Shown in pieces: positions 1 through 6,503 of a stretch of DNA of 9,890 bases. Below the pieces are notes generated by a model. That model made no database searches. It saw nothing but the letters and a program-made list of their open reading frames with translations, and was not told the DNA's origin. Within the stretch, counting starts at the first letter, position 1. The number at the start of each line of letters is the position of its first letter. A program made the position numbers and the translations under genes. Origin of the DNA: JAWPMT01 sp964653795 (GTDB taxonomy: Bacteria > Bacteroidota > Bacteroidia > Cytophagales > Cyclobacteriaceae); contig CAZZHO010000172.1 of assembly GCA_964653795.1 (NCBI GenBank), positions 1-9,890 on the forward strand, written 5' to 3'.

Positions 1-63
1 GTCTATTTAAAATAATTCTGGGCCACAATAACTTTTTGGCACGGTCGTTGTTAGAAAGTAGAT

Positions 64-315
64 ATGCTCACCGGCAAAACCAACATAAGAAGTAATCTTA
101 CCAAAACTCTCCTAATCATTATAGGAATTGTATTGGCTTTAATCATGAGTTTCAACTCAGGATTGATTGCTTTTGATAATGTTGACGGCACGGGGAACCC
201 AAAGGTCAAAAATCCATTTGCAAAAACTCCAACTGAAACAACAACGCCATCTCCAATTGGAAAGATTTCTCATAATCTGATTAAGGTCGCGGCTGAGAAA
301 TTACGGAACCTGTAA
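64..315 (+). CDS. Small hypothetical membrane-anchored protein (83 aa)
   Basis: I do not recognise this protein. It has a basic N-terminus (K5, R9, K14), one strongly hydrophobic stretch at about residues 15-37 that could be a membrane anchor or uncleaved signal, a Thr/Pro-rich linker around 54-64 and a basic, helix-prone tail (about 66-82). The chosen ATG is the first possible start after an in-frame TAG at 52-54. It lies 13 bp upstream of the PspC-domain gene on the same strand, so the two are probably co-transcribed, which favours its being real. No catalytic motif is visible. It could be a small envelope protein, or a chance ORF in the leader of the PspC gene. A weak promoter-like pair (TTTG at 35-38, TAGATATG at 59-66) overlaps the start codon and does not help decide. 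Confidence 0.5.
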   Translation: MLTGKTNIRSNLTKTLLIIIGIVLALIMSFNSGLIAFDNVDGTGNPKVKNPFAKTPTETTTPSPIGKISHNLIKVAAEKLRNL

Positions 316-328
316 CTATCTTTAACTC

Positions 329-514
329 ATGAGTAAAAAATTGAGAAGATCAAGTGATGCCGTTCTTGGTGGCGTCTGCGGAGGTCTGGCAAATTACTTT
401 GATTTAGATGTCAGCCTGGTACGCATAGGTTATTTAATCATATCCTTATTAAGTGTGGCTTTTCCAGGCTTTCTGGTTTATATAATTCTTTGGATTGTTG
501 TACCTAAGGATTGA
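329..514 (+). CDS. PspC-domain small membrane protein
   Basis: This is a stand-alone PspC domain of 61 residues. The sequence shows the family's basic N-terminus (KKLRRS), the glycine-rich GGVCGGLA motif at residues 14-21, a short amphipathic piece containing YFDLDVSLVR, and a hydrophobic membrane segment at about 33-58 ending in LWIVVPKD. Such short proteins consist of the domain alone, so it appears full length. In proteobacteria PspC is an inner-membrane sensor of the phage-shock response. In Bacteroidota these single-domain copies are common and their role is largely unknown, so an envelope-stress role is only inference. It follows the 83-aa ORF by 13 bp. Its last 11 bp overlap the 3' end of the convergent subtilase gene. 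Confidence 0.9.
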   Translation: MSKKLRRSSDAVLGGVCGGLANYFDLDVSLVRIGYLIISLLSVAFPGFLVYIILWIVVPKD

Positions 515-2084
515 CAATATGACCAGCCTCAACCATTGAGTTATAGAGGTTCACCACTCCCCCTGTAACGCTGAGCTTTTTGAACTTTGTTTTCTTGTCC
601 CTCAATCCACTGGTATCCGGGTAGTAAACCTTTAGGTTTTTGAATGATAATGCCCCTTCCAGAATCAGCATTTTTAGCTTTTTCACAGGTATTGTAGAAT
701 CGTATGACCACAAAGCCGCTGCCAATGCAGAGACCACCGGAGCCGCCATACTAGTACCGCTGTTTTCTCCATATTGATTATTAGGCATGGTCGAATATAT
801 ATCTACCCCAGGGGCAAAAACATCCACTTCCATTCTACCATAGTTACTAAAGTCTGCAACTAATAGCTCATTAGGTTTCTTGTCGGATGCACCCACTTCT
901 ATCCAGTTTGATGGAATTGTGCCATCCTCAAAAGTCTCTATCGGAAAATGAGTGGCCTCGTCGATATCAACAGCAGCATTTCCAGCGGCATGCACGATCA
1001 AAACACCCTTCTCCTCAGCCTTTTTTACGGCAGCATCCACTGCCTTTTTATGTGGAGAGTAGCCCTTGCCAAAACTCATATTGATCACCTTGGCGCCATT
1101 TTCAACTGCATATAAAATAGCATTGGCGATATCTTTATCCCGCTCATCTCCATCTGGTACTGCGCGGAGAATCATCAATTTCACATTCTGTGCAATGCCA
1201 TCAATACCTACATCATTACCACGAACCGCTCCGATAATACCCGCTACGTGTGTGCCATGATCAGCATGGGCACCGAATACATCATTATTTCCGTAATATC
1301 TTTCATAGGGATCTTCGGGATCATCTCCTACCAGACCTCTTGGATCATATTCCACGTTGTAATGAAAATCCTTTCTGATCCGATGATATTCTTTGTATTG
1401 ATCAAACTCTTCTTCGTTGAATCCGCTCTCTAACAACTGCAACATGATCTCCTTGGCCGCCTTGATCCCATCATTGGCAGGATTGATGGAAGAGATCAAT
1501 TCCTTTGTTACTTCCTCATCCTCAATAAAAGGTTTCAATAGAAATTTTACCTGACTGAGTGTTTCATCAAATTGAGCAATGGATATTAATTCCTTTTCAG
1601 AAGAGGCAGCCTTCTTACGGATCGATTCACCCATACTCTTCATCTTTTGATACTTTATAAGTTCCGCTCCCTGCAGCATTGTCGTATCACGACCCTCGAA
1701 AGATCTTCTGAGCGCTCGAAAGTGGCGAACTTCTCCGTAGGTTTCATACACCACACTTTGACCATCTGGACCTCCTAGGAAATTCCAACCATTGATATCA
1801 TCGATATATCCATTGTTATCATCATCTAAGCCATTGGCAGGTATCTCATCTTCGTTTATCCAAATATTATCCTTAAGGTCTTCATGACCTATGTCGACAC
1901 CAGAATCAATTATTGCTACAATTATATCCTCACGATCAGAACTGCCGATTGCCTCATAAGCCCTATCGACACTGATACCAAGGATACCACTTGCTTCTAA
2001 GTCCCTGTTAAACCAGTCGCTGTTTTGAGCATACAGCAACTGCGCCCCAAGCAAAGCAAGGGATGAAAATGCTACCTTTATCAC
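504..2084 (-). CDS. Exported S8-family (subtilisin-like) serine peptidase
   Basis: This 526-residue subtilase should cleave proteins in the periplasm or outside the cell. The N-terminus is a signal peptide of about 19 residues, with probable cleavage at YA|QN. The catalytic triad is intact: D60 in IIDSGVD, H276 in DHGTHVAG and S445 in GTSMAAP, with the oxyanion asparagine N369 in AAGN. Asp and His are about 215 residues apart, against about 32 in subtilisin, so there is a large insertion. It holds an EF-hand-like calcium loop (D87, D89, N91, G92, D95) and a charged helical region at about 135-240. There is no visible C-terminal secretion-sorting domain. The start is GTG: an in-frame stop lies only five codons upstream, and no ATG gives the signal peptide. 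A promoter candidate lies at 2108-2138. The substrate is unknown. Confidence 0.93.
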   Translation of the reverse strand: MIKVAFSSLALLGAQLLYAQNSDWFNRDLEASGILGISVDRAYEAIGSSDREDIIVAIIDSGVDIGHEDLKDNIWINEDEIPANGLDDDNNGYIDDINGWNFLGGPDGQSVVYETYGEVRHFRALRRSFEGRDTTMLQGAELIKYQKMKSMGESIRKKAASSEKELISIAQFDETLSQVKFLLKPFIEDEEVTKELISSINPANDGIKAAKEIMLQLLESGFNEEEFDQYKEYHRIRKDFHYNVEYDPRGLVGDDPEDPYERYYGNNDVFGAHADHGTHVAGIIGAVRGNDVGIDGIAQNVKLMILRAVPDGDERDKDIANAILYAVENGAKVINMSFGKGYSPHKKAVDAAVKKAEEKGVLIVHAAGNAAVDIDEATHFPIETFEDGTIPSNWIEVGASDKKPNELLVADFSNYGRMEVDVFAPGVDIYSTMPNNQYGENSGTSMAAPVVSALAAALWSYDSTIPVKKLKMLILEGALSFKNLKVYYPDTSGLRDKKTKFKKLSVTGGVVNLYNSMVEAGHIVNP

Positions 2085-2098
2085 AATTTGAACTAATG

Positions 2099-2122
2099 TT
2101 TAGCCTTCGAAATTAGGCTAAA
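2099..2122 (-). repeat. Inverted repeat between the arginase-like and subtilase genes
   Basis: TTTAGCCT and AGGCTAAA form a perfect 8-bp stem around an 8-nt loop. No U-run follows it on the minus strand, so it is a poor intrinsic terminator. It could be a weak terminator for the arginase-like gene or an operator, since it covers the proposed -7 box and start point of the subtilase promoter. Confidence 0.4.
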
Positions 2123-2138
2123 AAGGAGCAGTTACAAA
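2108..2138 (-). promoter_or_regulatory. Candidate Bacteroidota promoter of the subtilase gene
   Basis: On the minus strand TTTG (2135-2138) is followed after exactly 19 bp by TAATTTCG (2108-2115). This matches the Bacteroidota consensus TTTG-N19-21-TAnnTTTG with one mismatch in the -7 element. Transcription would start near 2100 and give a leader of under 20 nt before the GTG codon. It is the only promoter candidate here with both boxes at correct spacing. Confidence 0.5.
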
Positions 2139-2143
2139 TCACG

Positions 2144-3301
2144 TTAGTTTAAGTGGGCAAAGGCGGATAACCAACGGCTGGGTACTTCGCCTGTCAAGGC
2201 ACTTTCATAATCAGAATAATTGCAAGGGATCATCTTGTTGCGCAGAAAGACAGATGAGCTATTGTCTAATGGCACCTCCATCCACCATTTTTCACTGCGC
2301 TTGCTTTTGAAAAACCTGATAGAAGAAGGTTCTCCAGTCATACTTACCTCATACACCAGGAAATTGTCAGATTGGAAGTCAAGATCTCCCACACGATGAT
2401 AAAATCCCTCAATGAAATACCAAATCATGGTGGCAACAACAAAAGCTGTGGTGCCTCTTTCATCGTCCAGATCACTATCTAATTCATAAAACCCGATAGA
2501 TGTGAGCTTATTATTCAAGCCAGCATACCAGCTTAATTGGCAGGCCTCTTCCCCGGTCAAACCAAATGGCTTGACCCCAACTGCTCCAGGAGCAAACTGC
2601 TGATTGAGACTACTCAGATCAAAAGAGACTAAGTCAGCATCTCTTACCAGGGGCTCCATGTCTTTAACGTTTTCTTTTATTGCCCCGAGCCTGATTGCTT
2701 CGAAGTTCAAAGAACTCATAAAATTCATAGCCTCCTCTGCCATCAAATATGCCTGATGTGCCAAATGAGTGATTTGAAAAGGTTGCCGGGTTTTACCAGC
2801 CACTAGAGACCTTAGATGAGACCTTGAAGCTGAGCCTTCTGATTCAGCATCGAATATTGAATCAAGGACCATCAGATTTACTGGTTCTTCCTGGTTATCG
2901 TAACCACCAAATTGTCCTAAAGTCATATCATGGGATGATCCTATGAAAATGGGCACTATTTCCTTAGACAATAGGTAAGAACAAATCTCTTTCACTCTGT
3001 GAATGGTGTCATCGTGAGTGGGTCCGTTTCTCAGGTTACCTAAATCAGCAACCTTGTAAGTCGCAGATCCTCTTTGCAAAGTGTATAGGTGCTTCCTTAT
3101 ATTATCCGCTGCTTCGGACAAACCAGATGATTGCGTATCTGCGCCCCTTGACTCCATAAGACCAACTATAGCCAGATGGATTCCTTCTAAATCTGGAACC
3201 TGATGATCATAGCAGTAAAAGGACCTTCCGAATCCTTCATGAGAAGATATGATTTCCTGGAGTTGTTCACCCAAAGGATCAAAGAACAGTGATAAATCCA
3301 T
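2144..3301 (-). CDS. Arginase/formimidoylglutamase-family protein with degenerate metal site
   Basis: The 385-residue protein has the ureohydrolase fold in order: NGPTHDD (about 92-98), the GGxH-type loop as GSSHD (121-125), the DxHxD position as DSIFD (147-151), the SxDxDxxDP position as SFDLSSLNQ (226-234), and YELDSDLDD near 272-280. Of the six residues that bind the two Mn ions in arginases, H124, D147, D151 and D228 remain, but the His of DxHxD is I149 and the second Asp of SxDxD is S230. A C-terminal extension from about 305 includes an aromatic patch (KWWMEVPL). Active relatives hydrolyse arginine, agmatine or formiminoglutamate. This one may be inactive, may bind a single metal, or may have a structural role, so I give no substrate. 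No hut or arginine genes are adjacent. The start is the ATG 67 bp after nqrF. Family is sure, function unknown. Confidence 0.85.
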   Translation of the reverse strand: MDLSLFFDPLGEQLQEIISSHEGFGRSFYCYDHQVPDLEGIHLAIVGLMESRGADTQSSGLSEAADNIRKHLYTLQRGSATYKVADLGNLRNGPTHDDTIHRVKEICSYLLSKEIVPIFIGSSHDMTLGQFGGYDNQEEPVNLMVLDSIFDAESEGSASRSHLRSLVAGKTRQPFQITHLAHQAYLMAEEAMNFMSSLNFEAIRLGAIKENVKDMEPLVRDADLVSFDLSSLNQQFAPGAVGVKPFGLTGEEACQLSWYAGLNNKLTSIGFYELDSDLDDERGTTAFVVATMIWYFIEGFYHRVGDLDFQSDNFLVYEVSMTGEPSSIRFFKSKRSEKWWMEVPLDNSSSVFLRNKMIPCNYSDYESALTGEVPSRWLSAFAHLN

Positions 3302-3318
3302 AAGGAGATTTTGGACAC

Positions 3319-3347
3319 AAAAAAAGGGAAATTATCCATTTCCCTTT
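3319..3347 (-). terminator. Rho-independent terminator of nqrF
   Basis: On the minus strand a perfect 9-bp stem (AAAGGGAAA / TTTCCCTTT, 3323-3331 with 3339-3347) encloses a 7-nt loop and runs into seven T residues (3319-3325). It lies 21 bp past the nqrF stop codon and before the arginase-like gene, so it should end nqrF transcripts. Confidence 0.8.
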
Positions 3348-3355
3348 CAAAAATA
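3348..3355 (-). promoter_or_regulatory. Possible -7 element for the arginase-like gene
   Basis: TATTTTTG on the minus strand fits TAnnTTTG exactly and lies about 47 bp before the ATG at 3301. It directly abuts the nqrF terminator stem, so the transcript would begin inside that hairpin. No good TTTG -33 box was seen, and in such A/T-rich DNA the match could be chance. Confidence 0.25.
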
Positions 3356-3368
3356 TCATGGTCTGAGA

Positions 3369-4667
3369 TTATCCACCAAAATCATCGAATCGGATATGCT
3401 CGTCTGGAATACCATAGTCCTCTCCCATTTTCTGAACGGCCTTATTCATCAATGGAGGACCGCAGAAGTAAAGCTCGATTTCTTCAGGAGCATCGTGCTT
3501 CTCCAGGTACTCATCAATCACGGCTTGGTGAACGAATCCAAGGAATCCATCACCATCCGGATCATCAATATCTTTTTTCACTTTCCAGTTATCTTCTTCC
3601 AGTGGCTCAGAAAGCACAACATAGAATTTGAAATTCGGGAAGTTTTTCTCTAGCTCATAGAAATGCTCTAGGTAGAAAAGCTCTCTTCGGGATCTACCGC
3701 CATACCAGTAGGTCACTTTACGACCAGTCTTCAGAGTCTTGAAAAGATGATAGAGGTGAGACCTCATTGGTGCCATACCAGCTCCACCACCTACGTAAAG
3801 CATCTCGCTTTCAGATGGATTGATAAAGAACTCTCCGTAAGGTCCTGAAATAGTTACTTTATCTCCAGGCTTCAGGCCGAAAATATAAGAAGAAGCAATG
3901 CCTGGATTCACATTCATCCATCCATTAGCTGCTCTATCCCATGGCGGTGTGGCCACCCTTACGTTCAACATGATTTCTCTTCCTTCTGCAGGATATGAAG
4001 CCATCGAATAAGCACGCTCAATGGTTTCAGTGTTTTTCATTTTCAAATCCCAAAGCTTGAAGTTGTCCCACTCCGTTTGGAATTTATTAGGATCATCATG
4101 CTCCTCAGGGTGGGCAGTGATATCAATGTCTTTATAGTCTACTTCGCACTTAGGCACCTCGATCTGGATATATCCTCCTGCCTGATAGTCCATATCTTCA
4201 GGAATCTCAACAACAAACTCTTTGATGAAACTTGATACGTTCCAGTTTCGCACCACAGTCGCTTCCCATTTCTTGATTCCGAAAATTTCCTCAGGAATTT
4301 CGATTCGAAGGTCGTTTTTCACTTTCACCTGACATGAAAGACGAACATTTTCCTTCTTCTCGGTTCTGTTCAGGTGACCTTCCTCAGTAGGTAGTACATC
4401 ACCTCCTCCTTCTAATATTTTACACTTACACATGGCACAAGTACCTCCACCTCCACATGCAGAAGGCAAAAACAACTTCTGTGCGCTTAGAGTGGAAAGA
4501 AGGGTGCTACCTGCAGTTGCAACGATTGTGTTTTCTTCATCTCCATTTACAATGATTTTCACAGGACCAGATTGGACTAATTTGGACTGTGCAACCAGCA
4601 AAATGAAAACCAGAAGTAGTATGACCGCTGTAAAGGCGATGACCGCCGTAATTACAATTGATGACAT
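3369..4667 (-). CDS. nqrF: Na+-translocating NADH:quinone reductase subunit F
   Basis: NqrF is the NADH-oxidising subunit of the sodium-pumping NADH:quinone reductase in the cytoplasmic membrane. It takes electrons from NADH through FAD to a 2Fe-2S centre. The 432 residues show an N-terminal membrane helix (about 3-25) and a ferredoxin domain (about 35-125) with cluster ligands C71, C77, C80 and C112. Next come the FAD-binding RAYSMAS motif (218-224), the NAD-binding GGGAGMAP motif (293-300) and the C-terminal FCGPP (401-405), whose cysteine C402 lies near the nicotinamide in known structures. The protein ends in the typical FDDFGG and looks complete, slightly longer than the roughly 408 residues of Vibrio NqrF. 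A -7 element precedes it and a strong terminator follows. Unusually, no nqrA-E gene flanks it: accD is 119 bp upstream. Confidence 0.97.
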   Translation of the reverse strand: MSSIVITAVIAFTAVILLLVFILLVAQSKLVQSGPVKIIVNGDEENTIVATAGSTLLSTLSAQKLFLPSACGGGGTCAMCKCKILEGGGDVLPTEEGHLNRTEKKENVRLSCQVKVKNDLRIEIPEEIFGIKKWEATVVRNWNVSSFIKEFVVEIPEDMDYQAGGYIQIEVPKCEVDYKDIDITAHPEEHDDPNKFQTEWDNFKLWDLKMKNTETIERAYSMASYPAEGREIMLNVRVATPPWDRAANGWMNVNPGIASSYIFGLKPGDKVTISGPYGEFFINPSESEMLYVGGGAGMAPMRSHLYHLFKTLKTGRKVTYWYGGRSRRELFYLEHFYELEKNFPNFKFYVVLSEPLEEDNWKVKKDIDDPDGDGFLGFVHQAVIDEYLEKHDAPEEIELYFCGPPLMNKAVQKMGEDYGIPDEHIRFDDFGG

Positions 4668-4695
4668 AGATAAATTTCTTTTGAAATTCGGATAG

Positions 4696-4703
4696 CAAAT
4701 ATA
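4696..4703 (-). promoter_or_regulatory. Candidate -7 promoter element of nqrF
   Basis: TATATTTG on the minus strand fits the Bacteroidota -7 consensus TAnnTTTG exactly, 28 bp before the nqrF ATG, giving a leader of roughly 20 nt. No clear TTTG -33 box lies 19-21 bp upstream. It suggests that nqrF can be transcribed separately from accD. Confidence 0.45.
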
Positions 4704-4786
4704 GTAACTAATGAAAGTCGAGCAGCCATGTTATCCACATTCTACTTCTCCTTTCATCAACATTAACAGTCCGTAATTAAGTAAGG

Positions 4787-5626
4787 TTATTTAATCATTT
4801 GAAGGAGCATCGTAATTCTCGACTTTAACTGTCTTCGGTCGACAATAAAATCAAGAAATCCATGATCCAATACGAATTCAGCACTTTGAAACCCTTTTGG
4901 TAAATCCTTTCCGATGGTCTCTCGAATAACCCTGGGTCCGGCAAACCCTATAAGCGCTCCAGGTTCTGCTATGTTAAAATCACCCAACATGGCAAATGAG
5001 GCGGTTACACCGCCAGTAGTGGGATCAGTCAACAACGAAATATAGGGAAGTCCTGCCCGTTCCAATAAATTCAATCGGCCCGATATTTTTCCTAATTGCA
5101 TCAATGAAATGCCAGCTTCCATCATCCTGGCTCCTCCTGAACGGGATATCATCAGAAATGGCGTTTTATTTTTTATGGCATTGTCAATTCCACGAGCAAT
5201 TTTCTCTCCAACTACCGAGCCCATAGATCCACCAATGAATGAGAAATCCATACATCCTATGGTAATAGGCAAACCATTGATCTTGCCCTGCGCAGTTCTA
5301 ACAGCATCCTTCAACTGTGTTTTCTTCTGAGATGAGACAACTCGATCAGGATACTTTTTAGTATCTACAAAGCTTAATGGATCAGCTGACGTCATATCAG
5401 CATCCAGCTCAGTGAATTCGTTATTGTCAAAAAGGATCTCGAAGTATTCCTTGGAGCCTATCTTGACATGAAAATCATCCTCTGGAGATACATAAGAGTT
5501 GTTGCGCAACTCTCGCATGTGTACGATAGTACCCTTTGGGGTTTTGTACCAGAGACCATCCGGCACTTCTTTTTTCTGGGTAGTAGGAGTCTGTATTTTT
5601 TTGTCCTGTCTATTAAACCAAGCCAT
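4787..5626 (-). CDS. accD: Acetyl-CoA carboxylase carboxyltransferase subunit beta, zinc finger lost
   Basis: AccD pairs with AccA to move the carboxyl group from carboxybiotin to acetyl-CoA, making malonyl-CoA for fatty-acid synthesis in the cytoplasm. The 279-residue protein starts with the usual MAWF. Its crotonase-type core carries the oxyanion and CoA-site glycine motifs GGSMGS (132-137), SGGARM (163-168) and DPTTGGVTAS (201-210), then the EPGALIGFAGPR segment (221-232). The N-terminal region aligns with the AccD zinc ribbon, but all four cysteines are gone: the positions align with about T29, G32 (a one-residue gap here makes this one approximate), S47 and D50, and C125 is the only cysteine in the protein. 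E. coli AccD, about 304 residues, has a Cys4 zinc finger here. accA is not in the window. The core is intact, so it should be active. Confidence 0.96.
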   Translation of the reverse strand: MAWFNRQDKKIQTPTTQKKEVPDGLWYKTPKGTIVHMRELRNNSYVSPEDDFHVKIGSKEYFEILFDNNEFTELDADMTSADPLSFVDTKKYPDRVVSSQKKTQLKDAVRTAQGKINGLPITIGCMDFSFIGGSMGSVVGEKIARGIDNAIKNKTPFLMISRSGGARMMEAGISLMQLGKISGRLNLLERAGLPYISLLTDPTTGGVTASFAMLGDFNIAEPGALIGFAGPRVIRETIGKDLPKGFQSAEFVLDHGFLDFIVDRRQLKSRITMLLQMIK

Positions 5627-5650
5627 ACACGCCTATAATAATTGGGACGG

Positions 5651-5658
5651 CAAAGCTA
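5651..5658 (-). promoter_or_regulatory. Candidate -7 promoter element of accD
   Basis: TAGCTTTG on the minus strand is an exact TAnnTTTG match, 24 bp before the accD ATG, giving a predicted leader of about 18 nt. A matching TTTG -33 box is not evident, so confidence is moderate. Confidence 0.45.
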
Positions 5659-5703
5659 AGACATAAGTCCGAACTCCCTAGGTAAGAATGAGGATGATTT
5701 CGC

Positions 5704-6123
5704 TCAGTTGGTCCCGGCTAATGAGGCGGAGGTAACTGGCTCTTCAAAGCTGAAAGACTTCAAGTCATTAGAGACATTCTCAGCCCTCACTCTCAAAGCG
5801 GAAGGAGAAACATCCAATACTTTTTCCAGCCTCTTGTATAAGTCACTTCTCTCGGCATACTGATTCTTCAAAAAATCCACATCTAAATCTGACTCCTTCT
5901 TACCTGCGATATTGATGTTTTTCTGAAGGGCCTTTTGCTCTTTCTTTAGAAGTGGTAAGAATGCTTTAATCTCATCTTTTGCAGCCTTGAAGTTTCTGGC
6001 ATCAAGTGCTCTTACAATTGCCGACTGCTTATTGGAAAGCTCAGCGTTGTTGCCATCCTGGGCGTAAGTGGCGGTAGCTCCTGAAATCATCAGAAGAAAC
6101 ACAAAATTTCTTAAATGCTTCAT
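5704..6123 (-). CDS. Exported small helical protein of unknown function (139 aa)
   Basis: I do not recognise the family. With the start at 6123, the protein has a textbook signal peptide: basic MKHLRN, a hydrophobic core at about 7-18, and probable cleavage at YA|QD after residue 21. An in-frame ATG nine codons upstream (6148-6150) would put extra residues before the signal, so I prefer the inner start. The mature part (about 118 residues) is highly charged and mostly helix-prone, rich in Lys, Glu and Leu at about 30-105, with no cysteine and no catalytic motif. It ends in a low-complexity Ser/Ala/Thr tail. It probably acts in the periplasm, perhaps as a binding or structural protein. It lies between the DUF4834 gene and accD on the same strand, with 139 and 77 bp gaps. 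Confidence 0.8.
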   Translation of the reverse strand: MKHLRNFVFLLMISGATATYAQDGNNAELSNKQSAIVRALDARNFKAAKDEIKAFLPLLKKEQKALQKNINIAGKKESDLDVDFLKNQYAERSDLYKRLEKVLDVSPSALRVRAENVSNDLKSFSFEEPVTSASLAGTN

Positions 6124-6213
6124 AACCAAATAGATATTGATTGGAAGCAAAGTTTGAATTGAAGTGAAACCAATAGCAAGAAACTTTCGATCAATGACCG
6201 ATAAATTTCGATA

Positions 6214-6232
6214 ATTGGTTTACACAACCAAT
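6214..6232. repeat. Perfect 7-bp palindrome in the 139-bp gap before the exported-protein gene
   Basis: ATTGGTT and AACCAAT form a perfect inverted repeat around a 5-nt spacer, extendable by two further pairs beyond one mismatch. Next to it TTTCGAT occurs twice (6185-6191 and 6206-6212), 21 bp apart, which is two helical turns. The stem is A/T-rich and lacks a U-run, so it resembles a protein-binding site more than a terminator. No exact TAnnTTTG was found in this gap. Confidence 0.35.
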
Positions 6233-6262
6233 AATTAAGTGCTGTAAATCAGAAACTTATGA

Positions 6263-6490
6263 TTATTTCAACTCTTCGTAATCCACATATTCTCCGCCTT
6301 TGAAGTCTTTTTTGTCCCCTTTTTGAGGAACAAAATCAACATCTACATTGGAGCCTGGTGGCCTCTTGGGTGTAGTACGAGACTGTTTTTCATAGCTACT
6401 TCCTCCCAAAGAAAGAATTTTAAAAAGCACTCCCCCTACACGGTAAAGAAAATAGCCAACTATAAAAATGATTAATAGAAACTTGAGCAT
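6263..6490 (-). CDS. DUF4834-family small membrane protein
   Basis: This 75-residue protein resembles the Bacteroidota-restricted DUF4834 family. It has one N-terminal hydrophobic helix (about 2-17) followed by YRVGG, a basic and proline-containing linker (about 35-46), and the C-terminal motif GGEYVDYEE (65-73) that I associate with the family. The function is unknown. The short membrane anchor with an acidic tyrosine-containing tail suggests a cytoplasmic-side docking peptide, but that is inference. It starts 13 bp after the carB stop codon on the same strand, so it is almost certainly co-transcribed with carB. Confidence 0.85.
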   Translation of the reverse strand: MLKFLLIIFIVGYFLYRVGGVLFKILSLGGSSYEKQSRTTPKRPPGSNVDVDFVPQKGDKKDFKGGEYVDYEELK

Positions 6491-6503
6491 TACCCTATTA
6501 AAC

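Noticed and set aside
3249..3653. Plus-strand ORFs opposite the 3' half of nqrF
   Set aside because: They lie antisense to a clearly conserved gene, have no recognisable motif, and are explained by its codon pattern. The same holds for other plus-strand ORFs within carB, accD and the subtilase.
5677..5682. CCTAGG palindrome between the exported-protein gene and accD
   Set aside because: It is only 6 bp with no loop or T-run, so it is not a terminator. A site this short is expected by chance.
6124..6150. Longer start for the exported 139-aa protein
   Set aside because: The extra nine residues would precede a normal basic and hydrophobic signal peptide. The inner ATG at 6123 gives the standard arrangement.
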